From: Datisca glomerata
Lineage: Eukaryota; Streptophyta; Magnoliopsida; Cucurbitales; Datiscaceae
DNA length: 64,000 nt
Assembly (NCBI GenBank): GCA_003255025.1
Contig: QANY01007421.1
Location: 930,001 to 994,000, forward strand
Direction: 5' to 3'
The translations under genes and the position numbers were made by a program. The notes beneath the pieces were generated by a model. That model ran no database searches. It was given only the letters and a program-made list of their open reading frames with translations, and was not told the origin of the DNA. Shown here in pieces: positions 1 to 12,231 of this stretch; within the stretch, counting starts at the first letter, position 1; each line of letters starts with the position of its first letter.

Positions 1-616
1 TTTATGTTGGCTTAGTAAAGAGGCAATTAGGTTTAGTTAAAAAAACTCCGGAATAAAAGAATTTTCATCTCTTTGAATAACTAAAATTATTCTAAAATTA
101 GATTATGATAGCTACAGTATGAATTAGAGGGGTATTAAACTGACCAAGAATCTCAATCCTTCACTTTTGTGAGTCAATATTGTAATTTTCTAGGATTAAA
201 AGTTTGTGTTATCTGAAATTGAGAACATATAGCTAACTTATCCAATCACACGTAAATATCCCAACCCAAATCATGCAAAAGTCGGTATAATTATATTATT
301 GTTTATCACTTAGATATTTAAGCAAAGCAACATAGAAAAACTGATTTAGACAAGTGAGGTATCCAGCGGTTTAAGTCTCTCCACCTTTTTAAAGAGAATA
401 ATGTATTCCATTTATATTAACTCAGACTCACCTAATTATTATAATGTATGTTTGATAATAAAACAAATTTACGTAACTGTCTCTTTACATGCCAATAATA
501 TATATATGTATCAACATGACATTTTTACAACAAAATTAAGAAGTAAAAGAAAATAGAAAAAGATAAAAGTAATTAACTTGACAAACTTAATGAGTTCTGT
601 GTTCTTAATTCTCAAT
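1..616. other. Gene-poor AT-rich DNA downstream of the HIPP gene
   Basis: I see no coding region or recognisable transposon here. It lies 3' of the minus-strand HIPP gene, so the part nearest 616 should hold that gene's 3' UTR and polyadenylation signals. Confidence 0.5.
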
Positions 617-1362
617 CTACATGACGGAGCAAGCATTCGGGTTGTCGTCACTGAAGATGGTGGTGTAGTGGTCGTCAACGGTGGTCTCGGTGATGGTGAC
701 GGTGTTGGGGACGCTTCTAACCATATTGGGTGGAGCTTTCTTGTCATAAGCTTGAGAAACATAGGGATGAGCTTCCAAAGTGTAAGGAACATAAGGCCAC
801 ATCTCCACCTTCTTCTTTGTTGACTGAGCTGCCTTTAATACCTTCTTTGGCTCTACATATCCATTCACTGTCACCTTCTGCTGCTTCAAGTCTACGTCCA
901 CTGATTTAGCCCCTGCAATACTAGATAATAGATTAAGTAAAGAAATAATGTAATATCATTCAAGTTTTGATTCAAAAGTTCGATTTTTTTTCTAAATTTT
1001 ATATAGGATTAATTGAACATAAGACGACAGTTTCGGTTTTATTGTTACGCGAATTACCGAGTGCTTCATACTAAATAAGACAGGTCAATATATCAGGTTT
1101 AATGAAGGTGTTTTTTAGTGTTGAAATGATATAATTTTGTGAGAAGATTATAACAATGAAAATTGAACACAAATATTGAAGTTGAAAGAAAAGGTGAATG
1201 AATACCTTTGACACCAGAGAGGACGTTCTTAACCTTGCGCTCACAACCCTCACAGTCCATCCTGACTTTAAGAGCAACAGTCTGCATTTGCTTCTTCTTC
1301 TTTCTCTTTTTAAGTTTGCTAAGTAAATTGGAGAAATATTCCAATGTCCCTTCTACTCCCAT
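617..1362 (-). CDS. Heavy-metal-associated isoprenylated plant protein (HIPP), two exons
   Basis: This gene encodes a 150-residue HIPP-type metallochaperone. Exon 1 is 1362-1206 and exon 2 is 912-617, on the minus strand. The 293-bp phase-1 intron (1205-913) starts GT and ends AG, and the split codon is glycine. The protein starts MGVEGTLEYF and has a lysine-rich stretch at residues 16-24. An HMA domain follows at about residues 27-90, with the metal-binding core MDCEGC (Cys37, Cys40). The conserved WPYVPY and AQAYDKKAPP-like segments come next (here SQAYDKKAPP). It ends FSDDNPNACSVM, where CSVM is a CaaX box for farnesylation. Order and length match the HIPP20-27 type clade. Known members bind heavy metals such as Cd, Zn or Cu at membranes or in the nucleus, and some respond to stress. 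No stop, frameshift or missing key residue was seen, so the gene is probably functional. The start is the only ATG giving the conserved MGVEGTLEY terminus. Confidence 0.95.
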
Positions 1363-1693
1363 CTTCTAATTATGATATTAAAAGAGTATGGAAAGCAGTA
1401 ATTATCGCTAACTCTTAAGAAATAGAAAAGTAAAGACCAAAAGGGAGATTAATGATAACAGAAGTAAAAAATATATAAAGAAAATTTATCCAAACTCTAA
1501 ATAGGGGAAAAAAGACTCAACTCTAAGCTAGTTTCTTTTTGTTTCCAATGATTGTGAAGAGGGAGTAAGAGAAATATATGTGAGGATTTGGAGAAGGAAA
1601 TGGGGTACGAGTGACATAAAAAAGAAAAGAGGCCAAATCTAGTGTGGGATTTTGTATGGGTTGTATAATGGATATAATATGCCACACTTCATC

Positions 1694-1709
1694 AATATAT
1701 ATATATAAG
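1694..1709 (-). promoter_or_regulatory. Possible TATA-rich core promoter of the HIPP gene
   Basis: A TATATATATATA run lies about 335 bp upstream of the HIPP start codon. Between it and the ATG, the minus strand is pyrimidine-rich and untranslated in character, which is common for plant 5' leaders. A simple AT repeat could occur by chance, so this is inference from position. Confidence 0.35.
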
Positions 1710-1713
1710 ATCT

Positions 1714-3241
1714 AATCATACAGACATGTATAAATAATTGAGCAAAGTGGGCTCTCTCCTATGGGTTTGCCTTCAAATCATGATAATTCTTTCCTTCTTG
1801 TGCATAAGAAAAGAGTTCAATTGCTTTGGGTACACGGAAGGCGAAAAGTAAACCATAGTAAAGTTTGAGGAACAATTCCTTGGATGAAAAAGACTTCAAA
1901 TTTTGATAATTTCAAAGTTTACAAAATAATATGTGTGATAAATGCCACGTTCCAAAAAGTTCAAGCACCATGTGTTGACTATATCAATTCTACCGTAGAC
2001 GTAGAGTCCACGTGGACACACAATTTTGATGAATTTGGTATTTGCTTTGAGAGAAGTTCTTCATACGGGGTTGTTTTCCCAATATCGATGTCATGGGGTA
2101 TATAATATGTTGAACGAGTTCAATAAATATATTTATAGGTTCAAGAAATGTGTTTCAAGATTTAATGAATAAGGATTCAATAAATTTTTAGAGGTTCAAG
2201 AAATATATAGAAGGGTTCTACAAATAAGAGTTCAACAAATATAAAGAGGGCTAGTTTGTCCCGGTGACCCTAGCCGAAGTCAGTCATTGTGTTCAACTCT
2301 GCGGGTTGGATGGTTATAAGCTAGGGATTGCTTTCTGCCGCTCGGACTGACCGACTAAAATAGGTTGGGCTCTCTATTTGCTTGCAATGTCGGTTGTTCG
2401 TCTTAAGTTAGGAGTAAAAGCAGATAACGCCCTTTACCTCACACTTAACAAAGACTTCTGGTATCATACCAGAAAAAATGCCCAGCATGATAGCATGTTG
2501 CTTGGTAAATGTAAAGGGTTTTTGTTCATTATAATCGATGTGTTCAGTTGTGAAACTTTGATGACTGGCCGGTGGTTGTTTAGAAAAAGAAAAAAAAAAC
2601 ACAGAGAGACACATAATTGGTATGGCTGCTTTACCATGTAGCAATAATATGGACAAAATGCACAAAAGTTATTGCTTTTCGGAAATCAAACTTAAAAAGT
2701 CTGATATTCCCTCAGAAAACAAGTCATGTATGTATATTACTTTTACAAAGTAGGGAGAGAACAATGTTTGGTGGATAGACACAAAATTTTATTTCTTGCA
2801 TTTGATGTGGTGGATGGGAAGGTGGTCATTTTGCTTTGTGATACATGATGGCATGGGAATGTTGTAAGTGAATTATAATTACTCTATATATCTTAATTAT
2901 CGAGCAGGCTTTGGTAAAATTTTAGTAAGAATAAAACACATAGATTTTTAGTCTTTAAAGGCGCTTAGACATAAAATTAAGTGAAAATTCTACTGAGATT
3001 TCTTTAAGTAAAGGCACTAACACTCCTTAAGTGGTGTTCTCCACAACTAACCCTTCTCATTCCTCCACCCCATAGTAAAGTCGCGAACCAACCTTCCCCC
3101 ACCCCGTGAGCCACCCTCCACCACAGCAGCCGCGAACCACCACCCTCCACCACAGTAGTCGTGAACCAGCCTCCACCACAGCGTAGATCCCAGAAAAGGG
3201 GAAAAGTGCGCAGCACCCACGCCAGAAAAGTGGAAAAGTGA
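1714..3241. other. Intergenic DNA with weak local repeats
   Basis: No supported gene. At 2110-2235 a degenerate unit of about 30 bp built on GGTTCAA(T/G)AAAT recurs four or five times. At 3060-3185 a unit like CGCGAACCACC-CTCCACCACAG recurs three times. The end next to 3241 is probably 3' flank of the IDD gene remnant. Confidence 0.4.
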
Positions 3242-3463
3242 TCACATATTCCATCCATTGATTGATGAAGGATGGCTTAAGATCTGTACACTAACACCTA
3301 GAAAATCCCTATCTTCGGTCTGGGTGTGCTTTCTTTTAGCAGGGTAGTTATGCAGCAGATTGCATGTTAACTCTTCCACATCATCATCTCCTACGACAGT
3401 ACTACTCCCATTGCTTACTAGGTTTGTAGTACCGTACAACCCAGAAAATTTGCTCCCATCTAA
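3242..3463 (-). pseudogene. C-terminal part of a split INDETERMINATE DOMAIN (IDD) zinc-finger gene
   Basis: Read on the minus strand from 3463, this is 73 codons and a stop, in the same frame as the IDD piece at 14906-15290. It begins LDGSKFSGLYG and ends DRDFLGVSVQ followed by HPSSINGW. That matches the conserved IDD end (family form TRDFLGVG, then a short tail ending in INGW). IDD proteins are plant nuclear C2H2 zinc-finger transcription factors controlling development, often with GRAS partners. Their N-terminal zinc-finger domain is not in this window. The piece is cut off at 3463 by the foldback element, and ATCTAA (3458-3463) is repeated on the element's other side. The natural stop is kept, but the gene as a whole is broken. 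Confidence 0.8.
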
Positions 3464-3829
3464 GGGGTTTTTGAGAACTATACCCTTGAGAAACTGATTT
3501 TACAGCACTATACTCCAACACTAATTTGTGCATGCCATAATCTCTGGCCGCCTTCCCTGAACTTTTTCTCCTTTTTTACCCAATTGTCCTTCTTACACAC
3601 TAACTCAAACTCTCTCTATTCATATTCATCTTTCTCTCTCCAGAAATTAACACAACAAAATGAGTTTTATTAATTTTAATGGGTTTTGTTGATTTGTGTT
3701 TTGTTAATTTTGGTGAATTTTATTAATTTTGAGAGAGAAAGACAGAACATAGAGCGTAGAAAGAGAGGACATTGAGAACGGGAGAGAACATCGAGAGAGC
3801 AGGGGTACACGACAAAAATGTACCCATTG

Positions 3830-4110
3830 TGTAGTCTACACGATCGTCCTGTAGTCATCATGTACACTACACGATGACTACAGAAACATAGTGTAAGCAT
3901 CGTGTAGTGTACACATTGGCTACACGATCGTAGTGTAGTCATCGTGTAGTGTACACGATGGCTACACGATCGTAGTGTAGTCATCGTGTAGGGTGCATGA
4001 TGGCTACACGATCGTCGTATAAGTATCGTGTAATGTACACGATAGCTACACGATCATCATGTACGCGTCGTGTAGTGTACACGATCGTCGTGTACGCATC
4101 GTGTACATTA
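3830..4110. repeat. TACACGATCG/CATCGTGTAG minisatellite, left arm of the foldback element
   Basis: Short palindromic units combining TACACGATCGT, GTGTAGTCATCGTGTAG and TACACGATGGC repeat about every 40-50 bp. Smaller blocks of the same family occur at 4250-4370, 4570-4680, 4830-4940, 5100-5230 and 12565-12690. Each unit is itself near-palindromic, so both strands look alike. Confidence 0.85.
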
Positions 4111-4472
4111 CACATGTAATATATTTAATTTTATACATTTATTTAAATATAAAGGTTGGGTGTTGAAGAATAATGAATTGACATCTGATTTCATGTTTTG
4201 TAAGAAAAGTATTGGGGGAAAGAGTGAAGAAAAATAGTGGCTAATTTGTAGACGATGGCTACACGATCGTAGTGTAGTCATCGTATAGTGTACATGATGG
4301 CTGCACGATCATTGTGTAGGCATCGTGTAGTGTACAGTCTACACGATCGTTGTGTATGTACCACTATACACATGTAATATATAATTTAATATATTTATAT
4401 AAAAATTAATAAATATGGAGGTTGAGTGTTGAAGAAAAATGATATGACATTTGATTTGATATTGTGTAAAAA

Positions 4473-4556
4473 ATGATATTGGGGGAAGGAATAAAGAAAA
4501 ATGATATTGGGGGAAGGAATAAAGAAAAATGATATTGGGGGAAGGAATAAAGAAAA
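4473..4556 (+). repeat. 28-bp perfect tandem triplication
   Basis: A 28-bp unit starting ATGATATTGGGGGAAGGAAT occurs three times in a row, starting at 4473, 4501 and 4529. It lies in an AT-rich spacer of the foldback element that has only one copy in the other spacers, so it is a local slippage product. Confidence 0.9.
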
Positions 4557-5365
4557 AATAAGTGGATGATGGGTCATGGGTACACAATGACCACACTTTC
4601 ATCGTGTAGTGTGTAGCTTTCGTGTAGCCATCGTGTAAACTATGCGATCACTACACTACTATCGTGTCGTCATCGTCTACCCTTTGCCCACTACTTTTTC
4701 TTCATTCTTTTTTCCTAATATTTTTCTTACACAACACCCAATTAAATGTCAAATCATTTTTTTCAACACTCAACATCCATATTTATTAATATTTAAATAA
4801 ATATATAAAATTAAATATATTACATGTGTAATCTACAAGATGCATACACCATGATCGTGTAGACATTGTGCACACTACACGATCATCATGTAGCCGTCGT
4901 ACACACTACACGATAACTACACTATGATCGTGTAACCATTATGTACCCGTTGCTCACCATTCACTTACTTTTTCTTTATTTCTTCCCCCTAATATTTTTC
5001 TTACATAACATCAAATCAATTGTCAAATTATTTTTCTTCAACACTCAACTTTCATATTTCTTAATATTTAAAGAAATATATAAAATTAAATATATTACAT
5101 ATGTAGTGTACACGATACCTACACGACGATCGTGTAGGCATCGTGTATACTACATGATGTCTACATGGTGATCGTGTAGCCATCGTGTACACTAGACAAG
5201 ACTACACTACGATCTTGTAGTCATCATGTACCTATTGCCCACTATTTTTTCTTCATTCTTTCTCTTAATACTTTTCTTACACAACAACTAATTAAATTTC
5301 AAACCATTATTCTTCATCACTTAACCTCCATATTTATTAATATTTAAATAAATATATAAAATTAA

Positions 5366-5690
5366 GGGTTAACTACGGTTTCACCCCTACAATTTGGGGT
5401 AGTTTTCATTTAAGACCCTTAACTTTAAAACTTAACATAGTAGACTCTACAATTACATTTTACATTCATGTTAGACTTTCCCTAGCACCTCCGCTTAAAA
5501 ATAATAACGGTATGTCACGGTCTTACCTACATGGCATGTAGTTAATACCACGTCATCTTTTTAATTTACCCAGCTGCCATGTGGGATGAATTACATAAAA
5601 TACGCTTAATTCCCCTTCTTTTTTTCTTCCTCCTCCATCGTTCACGAACAGAGTTCTTCATTTGACCTTCTTTTTTGTAGAGTTCCTCTT
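5366..5690 (+). repeat. Left terminal inverted repeat of the MULE
   Basis: It pairs with the complement of 12552-12232 over about 320 bp with scattered mismatches and small indels. The similarity fades just past the shared GTTCACGAA and GAGTTCTTC motifs near 5640-5665. Confidence 0.85.
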
Positions 5691-7794
5691 CCTCCTCCAC
5701 TCCATTTTTGCAGAGTTCTTCTTACCTTAAATCTTGAAGACACTACTACCTAGTCTGCTCGTGAATATAGAGGAAGAAGGACTCAGTTCTGGTTCTGATG
5801 CACGTTGTTGCCCCGCTCGATGAGAGGAAATGTTATGTTTAAACTGTCCTGTTTGGATTCCCCGTACCTTTCCTTTGGCTGGTTGGTTGTGTTCCCGGAA
5901 CTCTTGCTTCAAACTATACGTCGGTGGTCTCCTCTCTCTTCCTTTTTTGTATTATCTATTTATTTTATCATTTGCGAACAGATTAATCATGGTGGACACT
6001 CTCATTATGATAGATTGTAAATTTTAGAGTTACCATCACTAGAAGAAAACCTTCTATTAATAGCATTGGATTATTGCATTATTAGTGAAAACGAAATCAA
6101 ATACAAAAAGCGGTCAAAATAAACCAAAATTTTCACAGCGCGCTTATGTTTTTCTTGTTTTGTTCGGCGCTTTACCAATTCCCCCCAAAATGAAAATTCC
6201 CCCAAAAATTTCAAGGTCTCTCTTTGGATCTTGTTCATCGAGAAGCACTCCCGATTGCCCAATGCTTGAGATCCACTTGTTTCCTCATTGTCCTTTCCTC
6301 TTCGGCCTCACCGCTCATTACCAACTTCTTCTTCATTCCCGGTTGCCCCACAGTCGAGCTTCTTCTTCTTTGTTCTCAAGGAGATTGAGGTAGGGTTTGA
6401 TCTTCCAAGTTCATTTTATTCTTAATACGAATGTTGAGTTTCATGGCTTTTATGTCATTCAATTTTCATCTTATAGAACAGATAGGTAGGGTTTCAAAAC
6501 GTGCGCATAGGATAGCGTGACTGGGCATTCATGACTTATCTTTGTCTATACATTTTCGTCTCATAAGAACATAGAGCTAGAGCTCACAACATGCAATCGT
6601 GAGAAATCACGCCTTCTCAATACAAAGAATCAGAGCTCTTTATTTTGCCACCTAACCGAGAGGTAGAGATCTTCATATTTCTCTCATCTAACTACTTAAC
6701 AAAAAATTTCACTCCTTTGCTTAAATTTCTTAAGAGATTTAGCTTGTTTTTCTTTAGTTCTTATATTATTCTACATTGATTGTATATTTACGTTCAACTT
6801 CTTACCCCAAAAATTAAATGGCGCAGTGGCATGGCTCTTCATTTTTCTCACAGATATAAAACATTTTTTGCTTCATTTTCGTCTAACAGTGGTAGGGTTT
6901 CTTCATTTTAAGCTTGATCGCTTAGCCGCAGACCTATTGGCTCACATATTTGCTCTGATACTTCATTCACTGATTTATCCCAATATCTTTTTCTTATTTT
7001 CTTTTCATTTTTCAATACTTATCATTAATTCTTATTTGAAAAATTACAGGGCAAGTAGATTTTGCATGAAATGGAAGGAATGTGTGAAGTAATCTTTGGG
7101 TATAGCAGAGTTTGAGCTTTGTTGGTTGTAAATTGATGATGACTCCAGTACTCATTTCGTTCGCCATGCCTACTCCGTCAAAAAGCTCAACATGCATGGA
7201 GCCCCCCTCTCTCTATTTCTATATGAAATGGAAATGGTTATATTGAATTCATAGAGATAAATCACGTATCAATGTCTATTTTAATTTTCCTTTTAAAAAT
7301 TAATCAGCATACCTGAAATTTTAGTATAATCTTGGTAAATTTGCGTCTCTCTAGCACTTTTATAACATCAAATTTTTGGATCAGATAAAATAAATGGTAA
7401 AAATCTTCATTGTTTCATGTTCTGATTTTTTTCTCGCAACAAATTGTTTTGTGTTCTGATATCATATCTTTAATTAATGCTTGTCATTCTTCTGGTTTTT
7501 TTGTTTGTTTCCAGCTTAAGAAGCCGACGGGGTTGTTTATTCCATACTTTTCAAAGCTACAATTGCAAATTCAGCTTTAACCTCAAGAATTTTTAACATG
7601 TTTGGACTTGAAAGTTGATTTAATTGATTTCTTTTCCATTTCATTGTACAATGTAATTATAAATGATAAGTTATTGGTTAAACATTTTCTTGATCTGCTG
7701 TTAAACTATCTTCCCAATACTTCCACTAACATTTTAGTTTTTCTTTTGATAGAATAATTAGTTGAACATAGTTTGCAATAGTTTATGTTTCTAC

Positions 7795-8158
7795 CTTAGC
7801 CTAAAGAGCTTAGCGGGATGCCAACCTTACTTTAGATAACTTATAGAAGAGGGGCTTTTCTTTTGCTAATAGATGTATTTCTCGTAAAGAAGCTGAAGAA
7901 TCCAATTCACATATCTTCCTTCATTGCTCTTTCTCTTAGATGCTTTGGGGCTATTTTTTGGACAATTAGTCTATTAAGTGGACGAACCCTTTTTCTGTCA
8001 ATATTTTTGTTTTGTGTTTGAGGTCTCTCAATATTTGTCTTGGGGATATTTTTTGGACATCTTGCTCACACTCTTTTTAGATATGTGAGGTTAGGTTGTA
8101 ATTACCCTGTCTCGGGGTTTCTTCTTAATACATATTACTTATTTATAAAAAAAAAAAG
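7795..8158 (+). pseudogene. 3' end of a non-LTR retrotransposon (LINE) with poly(A)
   Basis: One frame reads FANRCISRKEAEESNSHIF, then LHCSFS, a stop and MLWGYFLDN. This matches the zinc-binding zf-RVT region of plant LINE ORF2, whose family pattern is C-x2-C, then EAES..HLFLHC.....LW. It ends in an A-tract at about 8148-8157. Stops and frame changes show it is dead. It lies inside the MULE and is 5'-truncated, as LINE insertions usually are. No clear target duplication was found. Confidence 0.6.
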
Positions 8159-9911
8159 TTGGATCTTTACCAAATACAATAAAATTGAAGTGTTTTTTTT
8201 ACATTGATATGTGATTTTTCTACCTGTGATGGTTTAGAAGTTATGGTTCTGCATCTGCTGATTAATCTTTTACTAGATTTATGTGGAGTTTTTATGGTAT
8301 AGTAATTTGTTTCTCATCATAGCCATTTGGTGAATTTAATGTGGTCTTATTGTTTAACCATTGTGGTCAAATCTAATCCTTTTACATAGTATTGTATATA
8401 TAGTTTTTAGTTTTATCTACATGGCGGCAGTTGAATGTTAATAACTATTGTAGAACGAAAGCTTTGGTTCTAAATTGAAGGAGTTTCACAGTGTTTTCTA
8501 AATATATATTACACGCGTGTTTATGCTTCCTGTGGCATACTAAACAAGTTTTGGATTATTGCTTTGGCTAGTACATACATTCATACAGTGGAGAAAACAT
8601 ATAATTGACTGTGAAACATCATTTGCAATTTGATTTTTGTACTGTATGGTTTCTTTCCACTTATTCGAGCTTTCACCAACTACATAATACCACTACAAAA
8701 AAATTGATCCTTCCATACAATCCTAAAGGTGAAGTTAACTAAATTGGTGGGAGAATATGAATAAGAATAGCACATGAAACTGGATGGACAGTCTCTCTGT
8801 TCTATTAAGTGGTACTATCAGCCAACTATAATTTCTCATCCATGTTTTTTATCCTACAGCTTAGTCTTCCAACTATAATTTCTCATCCTAAAACTTAACT
8901 GAGGAATTATTGCTATTGAGTGCTTTTGATGTAGGAAACTTTGGTGATCTATAGTTGTCTGCATATTTTGATATCCTCTCAAATTTCGATCATAGATGAT
9001 AATGATACGCCTCTTTCTACATGGATATATGTTTGCATGCAACATGGATATGTACATCCCTCACTTATTTGTTGAAAATTATTATGTTGTGATAGTTGTG
9101 AAATATAAAGGATAATAGTTTCTCGCATGTGGGTATTGTACTCCTAATTTTTTTCTTCAAACTTGACTATTTTGTATTATATTGGAAGATCTTAGGAACT
9201 CATTAATTAGAAATTAAAGCATTGTTCTATTAGTTTGGAAGACCTAATTATACCACAGTTCAATATAAAGCGAAATCATGACAATCTTGAATTGTCATGA
9301 TTTAAAGATTTACCATCACCTTGGGTGATAGCTTCTTTTAGATGCTTCATGTTATACTTTCATGTCAGGAAATGCATAATTGCGTTAGGGAGGAAAAACT
9401 ATATCACATTTATTTTCCTAATGGCAGCAGGCCTTCTCCGGGCAAGTTTTGCTTTCTCTTGGGCTTTTAAAGACTGTACCAACCTATTCTTGTTTACCAT
9501 TTACTTACGGATGTGCTTCTCAACTTATTCAGATAACTGAGAAGCTTGGAGTTAGATTCAGTCGGCCCTCATTTGTTACTTATTATTATATTACATGTAT
9601 TATTAACTGATGCACATGTTTGTTTATTGGAAGGTTGATGAGCTGTGTTTGTTTATTGGAAGGTTGATGAGCTATGTAGATAGTGTGTGAAATATGAATC
9701 GTAGGATCTAGCTATGATTGATTTACATTTCTTAGCCAAAATAAAGATAAATTAACTATGTTTATTTACGGTTCAGGGGGGAAAAGGAACTAATCTCATG
9801 CATATTTTTCTTCTGTTACATTTATTTATTTATTTATTTTGAATTTTGAAGCACCGTTTATTTTCTTCTTTGTTGTTTGTTATACTTGATGTTTTATTTT
9901 TTCTTTGACAG

Positions 9912-10001
9912 AAAGTTCAACATGAATTGTTGGTTGTCGATGCTACTCAATTGCTTGAGAAAGAGCATTTAGGATGCCATGCATTGCTTAGAGATGACAA
10001 G
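9912..10001 (+). pseudogene. Unrecognised exon-like segment captured inside the MULE
   Basis: Exactly 30 codons without a stop lie between a good acceptor (TTTCTTTGACAG) and a donor (AAG|GTACTT), phase 0 at both ends. The peptide begins [20 protein letters not shown]. The 5' side is a T-rich tract like a plant 3' splice site. I do not recognise the protein. The likeliest reading is one exon of a host gene picked up by the MULE. A chance open stretch is possible but less likely given the splice signals. Confidence 0.4.
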
Positions 10002-11264
10002 GTACTTGGCTTGCCATGAATTTGGGACAAATTACAGACCAGGTATATGCTAAAATCCTATCAAGCTCATCCCGTCATTTTTCTTGGATGTGATATTGGT
10101 CAATGTGGTTTTATTCTTTTTCTGGTTGCTCATCAGTTTTAGGTAAGTTCTGATATATTGGTTGTTCACTTATACTTTTTCTATTTCGTACAATTACCTA
10201 CATCTCTGTTTTTAGATCCCAAGTGTTTTTGTCGCTCATCACATGCAAGAACTTGAATGCATTTCCTTTTACAGTATCTGACTTTACCCATTTTCATCAA
10301 AGGTTTAACGGAGCATTATAGTTTAACAGATCCATACGTGTCAACAAATACTGATGGTGGTTCAGGAATACCAATAGCATGAGACACTTGCAATTCTTAG
10401 TGAGGCTATGATATAGACACAATTGTAATTATTGGACCGATTTTTGTTTATTGAAGTGTTGAACATGTCTAGGATTATTTACCTTTTCTGCTACTATTTT
10501 TTGTGTTTAAAGATTGGAATTTATTAATATCTTAAATATATCAGCTAATTTAATCATTCTTTTAGTACTAAATGAGCTAGCTTAGAATTTTTTTAACCAG
10601 TCTTAAGGAATGTGCTTCTTAGATGCTTTGTAGTTATTCTTTTTAGTTCTGCCTTTGTTTGTAAATGTCTCAGAGGGAGCAAAATAATTGAATTGAGGGA
10701 GCAAAAGTCATATTAGATTTTTGGGGTGGGAACAAAAGCTTATATATGAGTAGTGAGTGTTGATTTGTTCTTGTACGTTAAGTTTATTAATAATTAATTT
10801 TCGTGTGTTATATTAATCATTAATAAATATTTTTTCTTTAGTCATATTATATTGAATAGTAAATTTTTCACACTATTTTCTAGATTAGTTTGTATAAATG
10901 AATTCTTTATTTTTCTGGATTGTTTAAAAAATCTGCATTTACAATTATACTTCAAAACAAAATCAACAAAAGCAAGCAAGCCACATGTTTCCTCAATAAT
11001 TAATTTTGGAGTCTTACTAGATTTTAATCCTTCTCATAGGATATTAATTTTGCATGTTCTATGTAAAAATCAATATGTACTTGTAATTTAAAACTACGAT
11101 TTTTAGCGGACAATAGTTTGTAATAATTTTGAGTAATAAAATAAAAAAGTTAATTGATGTTATTATTTTTTTTGATATTTTGTCAAAAATATTATTTCTT
11201 AAGTTTGTACAATGGCAAGAATATGTAACACACAAAAACTTATAAAAACAAGATGTTGCATATC

Positions 11265-11692
11265 ATATAGCATAAAAATACAATGAAAAGTCTTTGACAG
11301 CGTTTAAATATGCTATGATAAGTGTTTACTATTGGTTTATAAATGCTATCATTTGTCTACTATAGTATTGAAAAAACGCATAGTAAGTCTGCTATAGCAT
11401 TGGAAAAATGCTTTGGTAAGTCTGCCAAGCGTTGAAAAAATGTTACGGAAGATCTTTAATAGCATTGAAAAAACACTATGATAGGTTTATTATAGCGTTT
11501 AAAAAACGCTATGTATGTCTACCATAGCATTTAAAATTGCTATAAAAAGTGTTTTGATAGTGGTAGAAAAATGCTATGGTAGGGTCGGGATTTTTAATAA
11601 CGTTGGCAAACATAGAGTTTAGAAAAAATGCTATGAAAATGCTACAATAGCATTTTTGACTGCTATCATAGCGTTTTTTTGTTATAATGTAT
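11265..11692. repeat. Degenerate GCTATAG / AACGC subterminal-type repeats
   Basis: Units like CTATAGCGTTTAAAAAACGCTATG and TAGCATTGAAAAA recur about every 45-60 bp in both orientations. This pattern is common in subterminal regions of CACTA elements. The right edge (GCGTTTTTTTGTTATAATGT) vaguely resembles a decayed CACTA end. No matching left end was established; CACTACAAAAAAA at 8691 is a possible partner but lacks similar repeats. Confidence 0.5.
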
Positions 11693-11984
11693 AAGTTCAA
11701 TTTTTGTTTTGCTCTTTTAGGTTCTTGGATAACTTTGAGTTGAGTTGGGATTCTGAGAAGAACTTTTTGAAATGATAAAAAAATTCATAAGCTTCACTAA
11801 TTAATACCTTTCTGCATTTCTGAATTGACTGAGAGGGGGAGGGAGGGTCTAAACATTTCGATCGAATTACAGAATCATTTATAAACAATTACCTTTAGTC
11901 AAAAGCTAGCACTGTTACTATGTATTTTGAATTATAGGGCTTTCTTTCTGACTTAAAAGTTATGGAAATTAGCAGCTAAATTTA

Positions 11985-12228
11985 TATGTCATCACGTAAG
12001 TGGTAAATCAAAAGTTATGGATTCGTCAAGTTCACTTCTGAAGCTGTTGCTAGCAGAGCTCTGAAGGAAATGGATGGCCGGGTATTATTCTTTAATTATC
12101 ATATATTTCTATGACAAAAGAATTTTCAAAATAAGAATATTTGTTTTTGTCAGTGATTTTGTGTTGTAATGATCATTCTCAGTGACTGGATGGGAAAATT
12201 ATTCGTGTGCATTTTGCAATCTAGGGGT
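11985..12228 (+). pseudogene. Broken RRM (RNA-recognition motif) gene fragment in the MULE
   Basis: Two exon-like pieces encode the second half of an RRM domain. The first (to 12081) reads SGKSK, then YGFVKFTSE and RALKEMDGR, the RNP1 region and helix 2. A donor-like GTATT follows. After about 100 bp and an acceptor-like CTCAG (12182), the second reads LDGKIIRVHFAI and stops (TAG). Family RRMs have the form KGYGFVKF....A..A...MDG..LDGR.IRV..A. Defects: one base appears missing in the glycine codon of the RNP1 motif, and a TGA sits just before LDGK. A small organellar or glycine-rich RNA-binding protein is a likely source, but the exact gene is unknown. It lies against the right inverted repeat, a usual place for captured sequence. 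Confidence 0.65.
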
Positions 12229-12231
12229 GAC

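Noticed and set aside
8691..8710. CACTACAAAAAAATTG as the left end of a nested CACTA
   Set aside because: The only candidate right end (about 11692) is too decayed and the left side lacks the matching subterminal repeats.
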